A stretch of DNA of 62,294 bases from an uncultured Flavobacteriales bacterium (lineage in GTDB: Bacteria; Bacteroidota; Bacteroidia; CAIKAF01): positions 1 through 62,294 of the forward strand of contig CAILUT010000046.1 of the NCBI GenBank assembly GCA_903837495.1. Direction: 5' to 3'. Position numbers and translations under genes: made by a program. This document shows, in pieces, positions 6,724 through 15,935 of this stretch (positions are counted from its first letter, which is position 1; every line of letters begins with the position of its first letter). The notes beneath the pieces were generated by a model that searched no databases, was not told the DNA's origin, and saw only the letters and a list, made by a program, of their open reading frames with translations.

Positions 6724-7827
6724 TCAGTAATAATTTACAGGATTGGTATTTACCTGTGATATAAGGGTGGCAAAGTTAGGAAATTTTTCTTTTAGAAGTG
6801 CCGATATGTGTTCCGGCAAATGATGTTCGGTTTCATAGTGCCCTGGATCTACTACCATAATTTTCCCATGGGCATCAAAATACTCGTGGTATTTAAAGTC
6901 GGCCGTAACAAGCACATCGGCACCGGCCTGAATGGCATCGGGCAATAAAAACCCGCCGGCCCCGCCACAAATGGCCACTTTTTCAATGCTGGATTTAATT
7001 GGAGGGGTGTATTTTAATGCGGTTGCGGGCAGGCGTTTTTTCAATAAATCCAGAAATTCTTGAACCGGCAAGGCCTTGGGCAAAAACCCAATCCAGCCGC
7101 TGCCTATACATTGATGTTCATTTTCAAGGGAAAGCAGATCATAGGCCATTTCTTCATACGGGTGGGCCAGTCGTGCCGATTGCAATACCGCATTTACCCT
7201 CCAATTTTCAACCAAAACCTCTACCCTATTTTCCTCAACAAAGCTTCGAGTTCCAAGCTTTCCAATCCGGGGCTCGGCTCCTTCGATGGGCTTAAAGCTT
7301 CCCAGCCCTTGGGTTAGAAAAGAGCAGTCGGCGTAATTCCCAATGCGGCCGGCTCCTGCGGCAAACAATGCCGCTTCAAGGGCCGTGGTGTTCTCTTTGG
7401 GAACAAAGATGCTCAACTTGCACAACTGCCCCTTCATGGGCCTCAAAATATGCCCGCGTTCCAATCCCAAGCGTTGTGCCAAGGACTGATTTACGCCTTT
7501 GTACAAGACATTGTCTAAATTGGTGTGAATGGCATACAGCGAAATTCCTGCCTGAATAGCCATGATCACCGCCTGCTCGGTGTAGTGTTGGCCTGTAAGC
7601 CGTTTTAGGCCTTTAAAAACGATGGGGTGATGCGAAATAATTAGGTCGCAGCCTTCTTGCCGAGCCTCCTCAACCACCTCGGGCGTACAGTCTAAACTCA
7701 GCAATGCCCTGCTGAAATCGTCGTTCAGTTTTACAATCCAGCCGCTGTTGTCGTATCCCTCTTGAAGGGAAGTCGGGGCAAGCTCTTCCAAAAATCCAAT
7801 CAACTGTTTCTGTGCTAAAACCTGCAT
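6724..7827 (-). CDS. Nif3-like dinuclear metal-centre protein
   Basis: This Nif3/YbgI-family protein has 367 residues, which is the long form containing a central inserted domain (about residues 125-230). Predicted metal ligands are in LIISHHPIVFKGL, IHTNLDNV and the C-terminal DPGHYETEHH. The family forms hexameric rings with a di-metal site and is sometimes labelled GTP cyclohydrolase I type 2, but the in vivo substrate is unproven. It is translationally close to the zinc-ribbon gene downstream and to an unknown gene upstream (3 bp gap). Confidence 0.93.
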   Translation of the reverse strand: MQVLAQKQLIGFLEELAPTSLQEGYDNSGWIVKLNDDFSRALLSLDCTPEVVEEARQEGCDLIISHHPIVFKGLKRLTGQHYTEQAVIMAIQAGISLYAIHTNLDNVLYKGVNQSLAQRLGLERGHILRPMKGQLCKLSIFVPKENTTALEAALFAAGAGRIGNYADCSFLTQGLGSFKPIEGAEPRIGKLGTRSFVEENRVEVLVENWRVNAVLQSARLAHPYEEMAYDLLSLENEHQCIGSGWIGFLPKALPVQEFLDLLKKRLPATALKYTPPIKSSIEKVAICGGAGGFLLPDAIQAGADVLVTADFKYHEYFDAHGKIMVVDPGHYETEHHLPEHISALLKEKFPNFATLISQVNTNPVNYY

Positions 7828-7830
7828 AGG

Positions 7831-8469
7831 TTACTTTTTCAAAAGGGTCTTAATCTCGGCATTTGAATATTCCAACAAAAGGGCCAAGCGCAAACGGGCA
7901 TGGGGCTGTAGGCATTTCCAATGGGCGGGCTGTTCTTTCAGGTAAAGGCTTGTTTCTTTGTCTGGAAAATCAATCTTAGCCAAGCATTGGCATATTTTTT
8001 TGGGCTTGCCCGTAGCTAAAGCCTGCGGCCATTGTTTTTTCCAAGCGTTCTGATTTTCGGCCAGCAATTGGGCTGCCGGAGCTGGGGGCAGCAGGAACTG
8101 GGGCGACCGATATTGCACAAATGTCCATTTTTCTCCGCGTTTGCCTCCCAACCAATGGGCCGGCAATTCCAGGGTGTCTTTAAGCAATTGCCATTCCCAA
8201 TCGGCCTCCCGAATGTGGGAACCTTTCCATTTCCATCGGTGGTTTTTCCAAATTGGAGCGGGCAAAATCAAATCGGGAAGCTGTTTAACCCTGTCGGCTT
8301 CTGGAACCACGGTCCATGTACCTTGATGCACTTCGGCACGGCCATCGCCTAAAAATTCAAGCTCTACATTCCCTTCAATCTGCTTCCAGGATCCCATGGC
8401 CAAATCAGCGAAATACCTATCGGGGCTGGGCGAAAACAAAACCAAACCAAGCCAAAGCACCGACAGCAT
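7831..8469 (-). CDS. Hypothetical protein, exported or membrane-anchored
   Basis: I do not recognise this 212-residue family. It opens with a short hydrophobic stretch (MLSVLWLGLVLFSPSP) that could be a signal or anchor. It then has a tryptophan-rich beta-like section (GSWKQIEGNVELEFLGDG, KNHRWKWKG) resembling lipocalin-like small beta domains, and an alpha-helical C-terminal half. Its start overlaps the stop of the upstream gene as TAATG, so translation is probably coupled. It lies inside a housekeeping-like operon, which suggests vertical inheritance. Confidence 0.65.
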   Translation of the reverse strand: MLSVLWLGLVLFSPSPDRYFADLAMGSWKQIEGNVELEFLGDGRAEVHQGTWTVVPEADRVKQLPDLILPAPIWKNHRWKWKGSHIREADWEWQLLKDTLELPAHWLGGKRGEKWTFVQYRSPQFLLPPAPAAQLLAENQNAWKKQWPQALATGKPKKICQCLAKIDFPDKETSLYLKEQPAHWKCLQPHARLRLALLLEYSNAEIKTLLKK

Positions 8470-9014
8470 TAGGCACTGACTTTAAAGGTTTCTAGATAGG
8501 CTTTCCAATTCCACAAAAACAGACCAACAATTTCGGTCAGTTCTTTCATTACCTTCGGATTGGGCGCATTGAGTTTTTGAAAATGTTCTGTTTGGTACTC
8601 GTTGAGTTCATACTTTTGAAAAATGGCCATGGCCATGCTGTGCACCAAATTTTTCTGGGTTTTATTGAGATTTCGCAGGAACTCCATATAATCCACCAAA
8701 ATAACATCGGCGGTATCGGGATCGGCTCCCAGAGAGGCGGTTATTTGGGGAATTAAAACCTGCTTAATGGCATCGGATTCTTCTGGACTAAAGTAGGTTT
8801 CTATGTTGAGCAAATTGCCTGCAAATACGATGTACCTAAACCACAGGTTTGAATCGGCCTCAATATGGGGCGACTTGGCGAATTCCATTTCTTCGTTCAA
8901 CAAATCGGCAATTATAGGAAAGCCTTCGGCGGTGGCTTCTTGAATCAATTGCACATAATCGGGAGCAATTTCCGCGATGGTTTTTTTCTTTTTACCGAAG
9001 AGTTTTGAAAACAT
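8469..9014 (-). CDS. Hypothetical helical protein
   Basis: The 181-residue product is not one I recognise. After a basic N-terminus (MFSKLFGKKKKT) it is acidic and predicted helical throughout, with no membrane span or signal peptide. Segments such as IPQITASLGADPDTADVI and VHSMAMAIFQKYELNEYQ look like amphipathic helices. It is coupled to the downstream gene by a one-base TAATG overlap and lies 23 bp after lhgO, so it belongs to the same leftward operon. No catalytic motif is visible. Confidence 0.65.
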   Translation of the reverse strand: MFSKLFGKKKKTIAEIAPDYVQLIQEATAEGFPIIADLLNEEMEFAKSPHIEADSNLWFRYIVFAGNLLNIETYFSPEESDAIKQVLIPQITASLGADPDTADVILVDYMEFLRNLNKTQKNLVHSMAMAIFQKYELNEYQTEHFQKLNAPNPKVMKELTEIVGLFLWNWKAYLETFKVSA

Positions 9015-9037
9015 AGCTAGGTTAAATAAAGTTGTTT

Positions 9038-10255
9038 TTAAGATAGTGTAAACCGTTCACTGGCCATGTCGCGAATCTGACTGCCAATTGCTAGGGCGGC
9101 CGTTGCGGCGGGCGAGGGGGCGTTCAGCACATGAATGCTGTTGTGCCCATAATCCAACACAAAATCGTCCAGCATTTCTCCGTCGGGGCCTAAGGCCATG
9201 GCGCGCACTCCGGCCCTACCGGGGGCCAAATCTTCCATGCTCAGGTCAGGAATTAGGCGCTGCAAGGTTTTTAAAAACCGGCGTTTGCTAAAGGCTCTGC
9301 GGTATTCATCCAGACCAAACCGCCAGTGCTTGGCAAACAGGTTCCAGGTTCCAGCATAGCTTAAGGCATCGGCGGTATCGGCTAGGTTAAAGTCGGTTTT
9401 TCCGTAGCCTTCTCGCTTAAAGGTGAATACGGCATTGGGACCGCACTCCACTCCACCTAAGGCCATTCTGGTAAAGTGTACGCCTAAAAAGGGAAATGCG
9501 GGATTGGGTACCGGATAAATCAGGTGCTTAACTTTATGGGCGCCTTGGGGCGAAAGTTCGTAGTAATCGCCCCGAAAACCTGCGATGCGCATGTCGGGGT
9601 TCAGGCCGTCTTTTTTAGCCAGCCTGTCGGACTGCAGCCCGGCGCAAAACACAGTAAAGCGAGCGGTAAATTGCCCTTTGTTGGTATGTAAATGCTGAAC
9701 ACTTCCTTCGTGGGTAATTCCCAGCAGCTCTGTGTTCAAAGATATGCGGGATTCAGGTTGGATTTTTCCAACCAAATCTGCCATGGTTTCGGTTGCTCCG
9801 CGAAAGTCGATGATTCCTGTACACCCTACACGAACTGCTGCAAGGCCTCGGCAATATGGCTCAATGTCCTGAATTTCGTTGGGGCCAATTTTTGAAAGGC
9901 CCTCAATTCCATTTTCAAGTCCACGCTGATAAATGTCCTCCAGCCGCGGCACTTCCTCTGCATCGGTAGCCACTATAATTTTTCCACAAACATCATGGGC
10001 AATCTTATGTTCACGAGCAAATTCAACCAATTCTCGCCGCCCTTGAACGCAGTTTGTGGCTTTCAAAGACCCTGGTTTGTAGTAAATTCCAGAATGAATT
10101 ACCCCCGAATTGTTTCCGGTTTGGTGGTCGGCCAAAGCCGGCATTTTTTCCAGCAACAACAGTTTTAAGGAAGGAAAAGCCTGTTGCAAGCGATAGGCCG
10201 TAGCCGCACCTACAATTCCACCCCCTACAACAGCTACATCAAAGGTAGATTCCAT
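9038..10255 (-). CDS. lhgO: L-2-hydroxyglutarate oxidase
   Basis: The 405-residue FAD-dependent oxidoreductase belongs to the DAO family. The N-terminal dinucleotide fold has VAVVGGGIVGAATAYRL. NNSGVIHSGIYYKPGSLKA is highly characteristic of LhgO/L2HGDH, as are FRGDYYEL and the C-terminal GRAGVRAMALGPDG. It oxidises L-2-hydroxyglutarate to 2-oxoglutarate, clearing a toxic side product of central metabolism or lysine breakdown and passing electrons to the membrane. It is the expected length and has an ATG start. Neighbours do not suggest a dedicated pathway. Confidence 0.94.
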   Translation of the reverse strand: MESTFDVAVVGGGIVGAATAYRLQQAFPSLKLLLLEKMPALADHQTGNNSGVIHSGIYYKPGSLKATNCVQGRRELVEFAREHKIAHDVCGKIIVATDAEEVPRLEDIYQRGLENGIEGLSKIGPNEIQDIEPYCRGLAAVRVGCTGIIDFRGATETMADLVGKIQPESRISLNTELLGITHEGSVQHLHTNKGQFTARFTVFCAGLQSDRLAKKDGLNPDMRIAGFRGDYYELSPQGAHKVKHLIYPVPNPAFPFLGVHFTRMALGGVECGPNAVFTFKREGYGKTDFNLADTADALSYAGTWNLFAKHWRFGLDEYRRAFSKRRFLKTLQRLIPDLSMEDLAPGRAGVRAMALGPDGEMLDDFVLDYGHNSIHVLNAPSPAATAALAIGSQIRDMASERFTLS

Positions 10256-10309
10256 GTTTCAAAAGTACAATTTCTGTGGCTCTTAGCCTATTTCTTGTAG
10301 GCGGCCCAT

Positions 10310-11272
10310 TTAGTGTTCCCGGCCCAACAAATAGGATGCAAATTCCTGAAAAAACTGAGTTTTGCCTGTACCTTGGGGCAGCCCCGCAAGGGAATCCAAG
10401 GCATTTTTTTTGTGGTGCAAAGCCAATTCCATAGAACGGGCAGGCAAATCCAATTCCCGAAACAAATCCAAACTTCGTTTGACCCGTTCGGCATCTGCCA
10501 GGGCATCAAATTCGGCCAAACGTTCGCCGGCTTGCTGCTGCGCCTGAATCCAAAGCCAGGTTTTTTTTCGAGCCAATACGTCTCCGCCTGCTTGCTTTCC
10601 GGTTTGCTTTGCATCTCCAAAAGCGTCTAGCCAGTCGTCTTTAATTTGAAAGGCAATGCCCAGCTGTTCCCCAAAGCGGTACAAGGGTTCTGCCTGCTGG
10701 GTTGACCACCCGGCACACAAGGCTCCTGCCTCTAAAGCAAATCCCAATAAAACCGCTGTTTTTAGCCGAATCATTTCAATGTACTCTTTGGGCGAAACCC
10801 GGCTTCGTTGTTCAAAATCCATGTCCATTTGCTGCCCATCGCACACTTCGGCGGCGGTTTGATTAAAGCGGTTCAGCAGATTGGGCAGGGCCGATTCAGG
10901 ACTTTTTGACAAAAACATGTATGCCTGCACCAGCATTCGGTCTCCACACAACACCCCTGCCGCCAGGCCATTTCGCTCATGAAGGGTAGGTTGGCCACGC
11001 CGCAGCGGAGCCTTATCCATAATGTCGTCGTGGACCAGTGAAAAATTATGAAACCACTCAATGGCCAGTGCCGCTCCCATGGCCTGATTCAAAGGGGCGC
11101 CACATTGTTCGGCTGCTGCCAAGCAAACAACCGGCCTAAGCCGCTTTCCGCCTAAGTTCATAAAATAATCAATGGGTTCGTACAAGCCCGATGGCTGTAA
11201 GCTAGCCAGGTTGTGCGCATGCAAGGCCTCTTCAAAAGGCAGCCGCCAGCGGTCAAATTTCAATTCTGCCAT
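10310..11272 (-). CDS. Polyprenyl (geranylgeranyl/farnesyl) diphosphate synthase
   Basis: This trans-isoprenyl diphosphate synthase has 320 residues. It has GGKRLRP for IPP binding, the first Asp-rich motif as DDIMDKAPLRRG with the short two-residue spacing (DDxxD), GDRML, and the second motif as FQIKDDWLDAFGD. It condenses IPP with allylic diphosphates to make precursors for menaquinone, undecaprenol or carotenoids; chain length cannot be fixed by eye. The gene lies 54 bp upstream of lhgO and 41 bp downstream of the S46 peptidase gene on the same strand. Confidence 0.93.
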   Translation of the reverse strand: MAELKFDRWRLPFEEALHAHNLASLQPSGLYEPIDYFMNLGGKRLRPVVCLAAAEQCGAPLNQAMGAALAIEWFHNFSLVHDDIMDKAPLRRGQPTLHERNGLAAGVLCGDRMLVQAYMFLSKSPESALPNLLNRFNQTAAEVCDGQQMDMDFEQRSRVSPKEYIEMIRLKTAVLLGFALEAGALCAGWSTQQAEPLYRFGEQLGIAFQIKDDWLDAFGDAKQTGKQAGGDVLARKKTWLWIQAQQQAGERLAEFDALADAERVKRSLDLFRELDLPARSMELALHHKKNALDSLAGLPQGTGKTQFFQEFASYLLGREH

Positions 11273-11313
11273 ATTTTACAAACTGCTTCCCGCCAAAAAT
11301 GTTTGGTTGCTGC

Positions 11314-13443
11314 TTATTGTATTCGTAGTTCGGCAATCAACCGTTGGGCCCCGCCCAACCGCTCTATACAGAAAAGCACATATCGAATGTCAACCGAAAT
11401 GGTACGCTTGTACCTGGGATCGAAGACCAAATCGCCAGCCATCCCTTCCCAGTTTCCGTCAAAGGCAATGCCTATTAGGCGGCCTTTCCCATCTATCACG
11501 GGACTCCCCGAATTGCCACCGGTAATGTCGTTGTTCGACAAGAAATTTACGGGTAGGTTTCCGTTTACGTCGGCATACCGCCCAAAATCTTTGGCCTTGA
11601 GCAATTTCACCAATGCTTTGGGCAAATCGAACTCTAGGTCGCCCGGTTTGTATTTTTCAAGCAGACCCAAATGGTCGGTACTTACTTCGTAGGCTATAGC
11701 GTCTTGGGTTTTATACCCTTCAATTTGCCCATAGGTTAGGCGCAAGGTGCTGTTGGCGTCTGGATACCATACGCGTTCTGGCTGGTAGGCCATTTGTGCC
11801 TTCATCCAAGTTTTCATTGCTTCGCTTTCTTCGGCGCGGAAGGCTTCGGCTCTTGCACGGGTTTCGGCCATGCGCTCTTGGTAGGCCCTGGCCAACTGAA
11901 CGCCGGGATCTTTATCGGCGGCCTTGGCACTGGGTGCAGCTAAAAAAGCGGCCCATTTATCTGGATTGGCCAAAAAGGATTCGGCATATAGATAATCGGC
12001 AAGAGCCATATAGGGTTGCTCTGGGTTTTTGCGAAGGATTTTTTGTACTGATTTGCTGCTCAACCAGGCTGGCCAAGCCTCTTCGGGCAGCGCAGCCGTA
12101 TAGGCTTGAATTAAAACGGCAAGCACCTTTTTGTAGGTTGGGGCGGTTGTTTCGTCAAACACAACGGCTTCTTTCAGCTTTGCAGCAGCGGCCTGTATTT
12201 TTGCCGCATCTTTTTCTTTCAGCGCCAACATTAAGGGATTCAACGCGGCTCCACGTTGAACAATTGGATTTATACCAAACCCAATCCGCAAATAAGCCTC
12301 TAAGGTTAGGGTTGCAGAAGCCTTTTGATTCAAGGCCTTTAGCTTGCCAAGGACTTCGTCGTAGGCCTGATACGAGCTGTTTTTTGCCCAGTTCTGAAAC
12401 TTAAGTTCTTCGTCGGCACGTTGCTTCCAAATGGAACTGTCTTTCATGGCCGTGATTACGCCCAAATAGTATTTTTCGGAATTGGCAAATCGAGCTTGGG
12501 TTGAAGCTAAAGCTAATTTTATGGTGATGCTGCTGCCCATGTCATTTTCCATTATACGCAGCATTTTGCCAAACATGGTATTTAGAACGGGATATTCATT
12601 TTCAACCTTTTGTTTTAGGGTTGACAGGGGCAAATAGCGGGAAGTGCGTGCCGGAAAACCCATAACCATGCTAAAATCGCCCGGCTTTACTCCATCCAGC
12701 GAAATAGGAAGGTAGTTTTTGGGGGAATACGGGGCGTTGTCGGGGCTGTATGCCGCCGGTTCGTTGTTGGAATTGGCATAAATGCGGAAAACCGAAAAAT
12801 CGCCGGTTTGCCTTGGCCACATCCAGTTGTCGGTATCGCCGCCGAATTTACCCACCGAGGCAGGCGGGGTACCTACAAAACGGACGTCGGTAAAGGTTTG
12901 ATATACCCACAACAAATACTGATTCCCATAATATACGGGGGTGATTTTAGCCGTAAACTTGCCGCTTGCTTCAATTTCTTCAATCAAACGCTTTTGAGCT
13001 TCTTCGGGATTGGGCGAATAGGTAATGCGCGTAGTAACGTCTTCCATACGCACCAAAAAGGTTACAAAAAGTCCTTTTACGGGCAATTCGTCTTTGAACG
13101 TTGGAGCCCAGTAACCCGAATCCAGATAATTTTTCTCCGGGCTTGAAAGCCCTGCAATGGCATCGTAACCGCAGTGGTGGTTGGTAAAAACCAAGCCTTG
13201 AGAAGAAACGACCTCGCCGGTACAAAACCCGCCAAAATGAACAATGGCATCTTTTAAGCTGCCGCGGTTTAGGTTGTAAATGTCATCGGCCGACAAGGTG
13301 CAGCCTAGTTTTTCCATGTTCTGAATGTATCGTTTTACGTCGGCAGGAAGCCACATGCCTTCGTTGGCCAAGGCGGGCTTGGCAAAGGAAATCAGAAGGA
13401 TTAGCAGCAGCGCGCTAAAACGGGAAATGGCAAATCGATGCAT
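11314..13443 (-). CDS. S46 family dipeptidyl-peptidase (DPP7/DPP11)
   Basis: The 709-residue protein has a signal peptide (MHRFAISRFSALLLILLISF...ALA) and the S46 catalytic triad regions: FTNHHCGYDAIAG near residue 90, GGDTDNWMWPRQTGDFS for Asp, and ITGGNSGSPVID for Ser. These periplasmic serine exopeptidases release dipeptides from oligopeptides and feed asaccharolytic growth. The S1 specificity stretch reads NWEGMAGD with Gly rather than Arg, which favours a hydrophobic-preferring DPP7 type over Asp/Glu-specific DPP11; this is inference from memory of the family. The length and the start right before the signal peptide are normal. Confidence 0.93.
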   Translation of the reverse strand: MHRFAISRFSALLLILLISFAKPALANEGMWLPADVKRYIQNMEKLGCTLSADDIYNLNRGSLKDAIVHFGGFCTGEVVSSQGLVFTNHHCGYDAIAGLSSPEKNYLDSGYWAPTFKDELPVKGLFVTFLVRMEDVTTRITYSPNPEEAQKRLIEEIEASGKFTAKITPVYYGNQYLLWVYQTFTDVRFVGTPPASVGKFGGDTDNWMWPRQTGDFSVFRIYANSNNEPAAYSPDNAPYSPKNYLPISLDGVKPGDFSMVMGFPARTSRYLPLSTLKQKVENEYPVLNTMFGKMLRIMENDMGSSITIKLALASTQARFANSEKYYLGVITAMKDSSIWKQRADEELKFQNWAKNSSYQAYDEVLGKLKALNQKASATLTLEAYLRIGFGINPIVQRGAALNPLMLALKEKDAAKIQAAAAKLKEAVVFDETTAPTYKKVLAVLIQAYTAALPEEAWPAWLSSKSVQKILRKNPEQPYMALADYLYAESFLANPDKWAAFLAAPSAKAADKDPGVQLARAYQERMAETRARAEAFRAEESEAMKTWMKAQMAYQPERVWYPDANSTLRLTYGQIEGYKTQDAIAYEVSTDHLGLLEKYKPGDLEFDLPKALVKLLKAKDFGRYADVNGNLPVNFLSNNDITGGNSGSPVIDGKGRLIGIAFDGNWEGMAGDLVFDPRYKRTISVDIRYVLFCIERLGGAQRLIAELRIQ

Positions 13444-13528
13444 GGTGTTGAATTTGAGGACTAAGATTAAGCGAGCAGATTCAGCCCAAATTTAGGGCCG
13501 AAAGTTCGTTCAACCAAAAAGAATTGCA

Positions 13529-15022
13529 TTAATAGGTGAATCGGATTAGGCCATTGCCTGATCGAAGGCCGTTTGACATAGTGGCATTCGTTACCCCACC
13601 GGTATAACCGGAGCCACCGCCGCCGTGGCCGTCTTCGCCCGAACCGCCACCTCCATACCAACCTCCACCGCCCGATCCAGAATGACCTGAAGGGTGATTT
13701 CCTGCAGCTCCTCCTTGTCCAAAGGTGCCTGGCTGTCCCGGGTAACCTGCTACGCCTGCAACGCCGCCCGCATTTTGAGAACCCCCACCCCCACTTTGAG
13801 CCCCGCCGTGATTGCCCCCATTTCCATTGGATCCGCCCCCGTGTCCTGCTATTCCAACACAGCCCGACCATTCCGCTCCGCCTCCGCCTCCGGCCACAAT
13901 GATGCGATTGTTAAGGGTTTGCCCATTTATGCGAACATCGCTTCCCCCACCCCCTGCGGCACAAGTTGTGGTGAAATTACAACTGCTTCCGCCTCCATTC
14001 CAACCGGGGGTATTGCCAGAACCGCCCGCTCCTCCCACATAGATGTACAATGTTTGACCTGAACTAACGGCTAAATTCCCCTTTGCATACCCGCCTAAAC
14101 CCCCCAATATACAGCCTGAATTATTCGTGGCAGTGCCCCCTTGACCGCCCCAACATTCAATTTGAAGCGAACAAATCCCTGCCGGAACTGTCCACGATTG
14201 AACGTTGCCACTGTAATTAAAATCCACCGCTGTATTTCCAAGGGGCAGGCAATTGACCACGGTTAGGTTTTGCTGCAAACTATCTACGCATCCATTGGCA
14301 TCTGTAATGCGATGAAAAACCGAAACGACGCCCGACTGCGACCAAGTAACCGAAGGACTAGGAGAGGTAGAGGTTGCGGGGCTTCCGTTTTGAAAGGTCC
14401 AAAAATGGGTGCCGGATTGTGTCGAAGGCACCATGGTAGTAGCTAAATTTATCGATGCCGTTGTAGGGTTAAAGCCCGGATTGGGCAAAGCGGGCGAAAG
14501 CAGAACAGGGAATGGCAAAGAGGACCCACATGCATTATCGGCAGTTACCCACAGCGTATCGGCAAACGAATTTAAAACAGAAACGTACAAAGTGCTTCCA
14601 CCTTGCCCCGAGTCAATTTGTAGGCCTTGAGGCGCCTGCCAGGAATAAGAGCTTGCCCCCGACACAGCAGCGACAACAATTCCATGGCCGGAAGTTCCTG
14701 GACAAAATCCGGAGGGAACTTGCACCTGCGTTGGGGCTGTAGGAGCCGAATTGCAATCGCAAGCCAAATATTTCCAGCCCGAAGGCGTTTTCCCTTCAAA
14801 ACATTTAGAATCGGTGTTGAAAATGATAAGGCCTTCCGCCGGATTGGATATGGCATTTCGTTGATTGGTGGTCAACCTTGTAGGCAAAAAACCTTTGGTT
14901 GTGTCGGCCAACTCTAAAATTGCAGATGAATCTGGCAGGCCAGCCTGATTTGATATCAAAACCCCTTGAGCCTGAGTAAGCCCATAAAAAGCGGCAAACA
15001 AATAAACAAGGAAGCGATTCAT
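13529..15022 (-). CDS. Secreted protein with ALK-like glycine-rich domain
   Basis: The 497-residue product has a signal peptide (MNRFLVYLFAAFYGLTQAQ). A tail-fibre-like opening common in Bacteroidota follows (DSSAILELADTTKGFLPTRL then NQRNAISNPAEGLIIFNTD), then two Ig/PKD-like stretches. The last 210 residues are strongly Gly-rich, with runs such as AGGGGSDVRING, VAGGGGGAEWSG and GGGGWYGGGGSGEDG. This matches the glycine-rich domain type known from ALK/LTK receptors and many bacterial surface proteins, which may pack as polyglycine-II helices. The protein ends in IRFTY without a clear T9SS sorting domain. ATG at 15022 is chosen because it opens the signal peptide. Confidence 0.8.
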   Translation of the reverse strand: MNRFLVYLFAAFYGLTQAQGVLISNQAGLPDSSAILELADTTKGFLPTRLTTNQRNAISNPAEGLIIFNTDSKCFEGKTPSGWKYLACDCNSAPTAPTQVQVPSGFCPGTSGHGIVVAAVSGASSYSWQAPQGLQIDSGQGGSTLYVSVLNSFADTLWVTADNACGSSLPFPVLLSPALPNPGFNPTTASINLATTMVPSTQSGTHFWTFQNGSPATSTSPSPSVTWSQSGVVSVFHRITDANGCVDSLQQNLTVVNCLPLGNTAVDFNYSGNVQSWTVPAGICSLQIECWGGQGGTATNNSGCILGGLGGYAKGNLAVSSGQTLYIYVGGAGGSGNTPGWNGGGSSCNFTTTCAAGGGGSDVRINGQTLNNRIIVAGGGGGAEWSGCVGIAGHGGGSNGNGGNHGGAQSGGGGSQNAGGVAGVAGYPGQPGTFGQGGAAGNHPSGHSGSGGGGWYGGGGSGEDGHGGGGSGYTGGVTNATMSNGLRSGNGLIRFTY

Positions 15023-15263
15023 AGTTACAGGGTTCTTTGGTTCGTATTTCAAAGATAATCGGATTTTAATGTTGCGGTTAAAATTCAAGGAAGTCCGAAA
15101 GGCGGCCGGAATAAAAGCATGAAATCAAAGAAGAGCGCCGCCGTTCAATGGACATGGAAACCACCAACCCACTTTAATTGAAAACCGGGTGTTTTTAAAA
15201 CCGTTTTTATGCATTCCAGGGTTGTTTTAATGTCCATAGCCCTCAAAATTCGCAACGGCAAGC

Positions 15264-15271
15264 TATCTTTG
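15264..15271 (+). promoter_or_regulatory. -7 box of the purS promoter
   Basis: TATCTTTG exactly matches the Bacteroidota -7 consensus TAnnTTTG and lies 14 bp before the purS ATG, predicting a very short leader. No clear TTG -33 element was found at the expected distance. Confidence 0.5.
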
Positions 15272-15285
15272 TACAAACTAAAGCC

Positions 15286-15540
15286 ATGGCTCAATATGTC
15301 ATTCATGTAACGGTTATGCCGCTGGAAGAATTGCTAGACCCGCAGGGAAAAGCCGTAGAGCGTGGCTTGCAAGCCTTGGGCTTAGATTCGGCAACATCGG
15401 TTAGGGTGGGAAAGCAAATCCGGTTTGAAGTGCAAGCCGAATCGGACTCAGAGGCAGAAGCCATGGCAGAACAGGCCTGCAAGGCCCTATTGGCCAATGC
15501 CGTTATGGAATATTATTCGTTTCGAGTAGAGGCGAACTAA
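15286..15540 (+). CDS. purS: Phosphoribosylformylglycinamidine synthase subunit PurS
   Basis: The 84-residue protein has the PurS pattern: VIHVTVMPLEELLDPQGKAVERGLQALG, then VRVGKQIRFEV and the C-terminal MEYYSFRVE. PurS dimers bridge PurQ (glutaminase) and small PurL in the fourth step of purine synthesis. It is a lone gene here; purQ and purL are not in the window. It converges with the HIT gene and their last 4 bp overlap. A good -7 box precedes it. Confidence 0.92.
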   Translation: MAQYVIHVTVMPLEELLDPQGKAVERGLQALGLDSATSVRVGKQIRFEVQAESDSEAEAMAEQACKALLANAVMEYYSFRVEAN

Positions 15541-15935
15541 AAAAAAGCCGATTCCCGCAATTTGGCCGCAAGTTGGGCAAGCTGCTCCGGATCGGCCCGT
15601 TCCGCCGAGCGGTGCAAATTCATGTCGTCCATGGTATTGGCAGGAATTAAATGGATGTGCACATGAGGCACTTCAAAGCCAGCAATAGCCCAACCAATCC
15701 GTTTTGAAGGCAGTTCTCGATGCAACATGGAACCTACCCTGTGGGCAAATTCCGACAAACGAGCAAAATGGGCTGAATCCATGTCCTGAACATGGTTTAT
15801 TTCCTGCTTAGGAAACACCAAGGTGTGCCCGGTATTTCGGGGAAAAACATCTAGAATCGCTAAGAATTCGGTGTCTTCTGCAACCACATGACAGGGTATT
15901 TCTCCCTGAATCATGCGGGTAAACAAACTGCTCAT
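15537..15935 (-). CDS. HIT family nucleotide-binding protein
   Basis: This histidine-triad protein has 132 residues, starting SSLFTRMIQGEIPCHVVAED and carrying HTLVFPKQEINHV and the triad VPHVHIHLIP near residue 92. HIT proteins hydrolyse nucleoside phosphoramidates or dinucleotides; the physiological substrate here is unknown. Its start overlaps the greA stop by 4 bp (ATGA), so the two are a translationally coupled pair, a linkage often seen in Bacteroidota. Confidence 0.94.
   Translation of the reverse strand: MSSLFTRMIQGEIPCHVVAEDTEFLAILDVFPRNTGHTLVFPKQEINHVQDMDSAHFARLSEFAHRVGSMLHRELPSKRIGWAIAGFEVPHVHIHLIPANTMDDMNLHRSAERADPEQLAQLAAKLRESAFF

Noticed and set aside
13467-13871. 134-codon Arg/Trp-rich frame opposite the glycine-rich domain
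   Set aside because: It is a frame-shifted reading of GGC/GGT-rich codons of the real gene.
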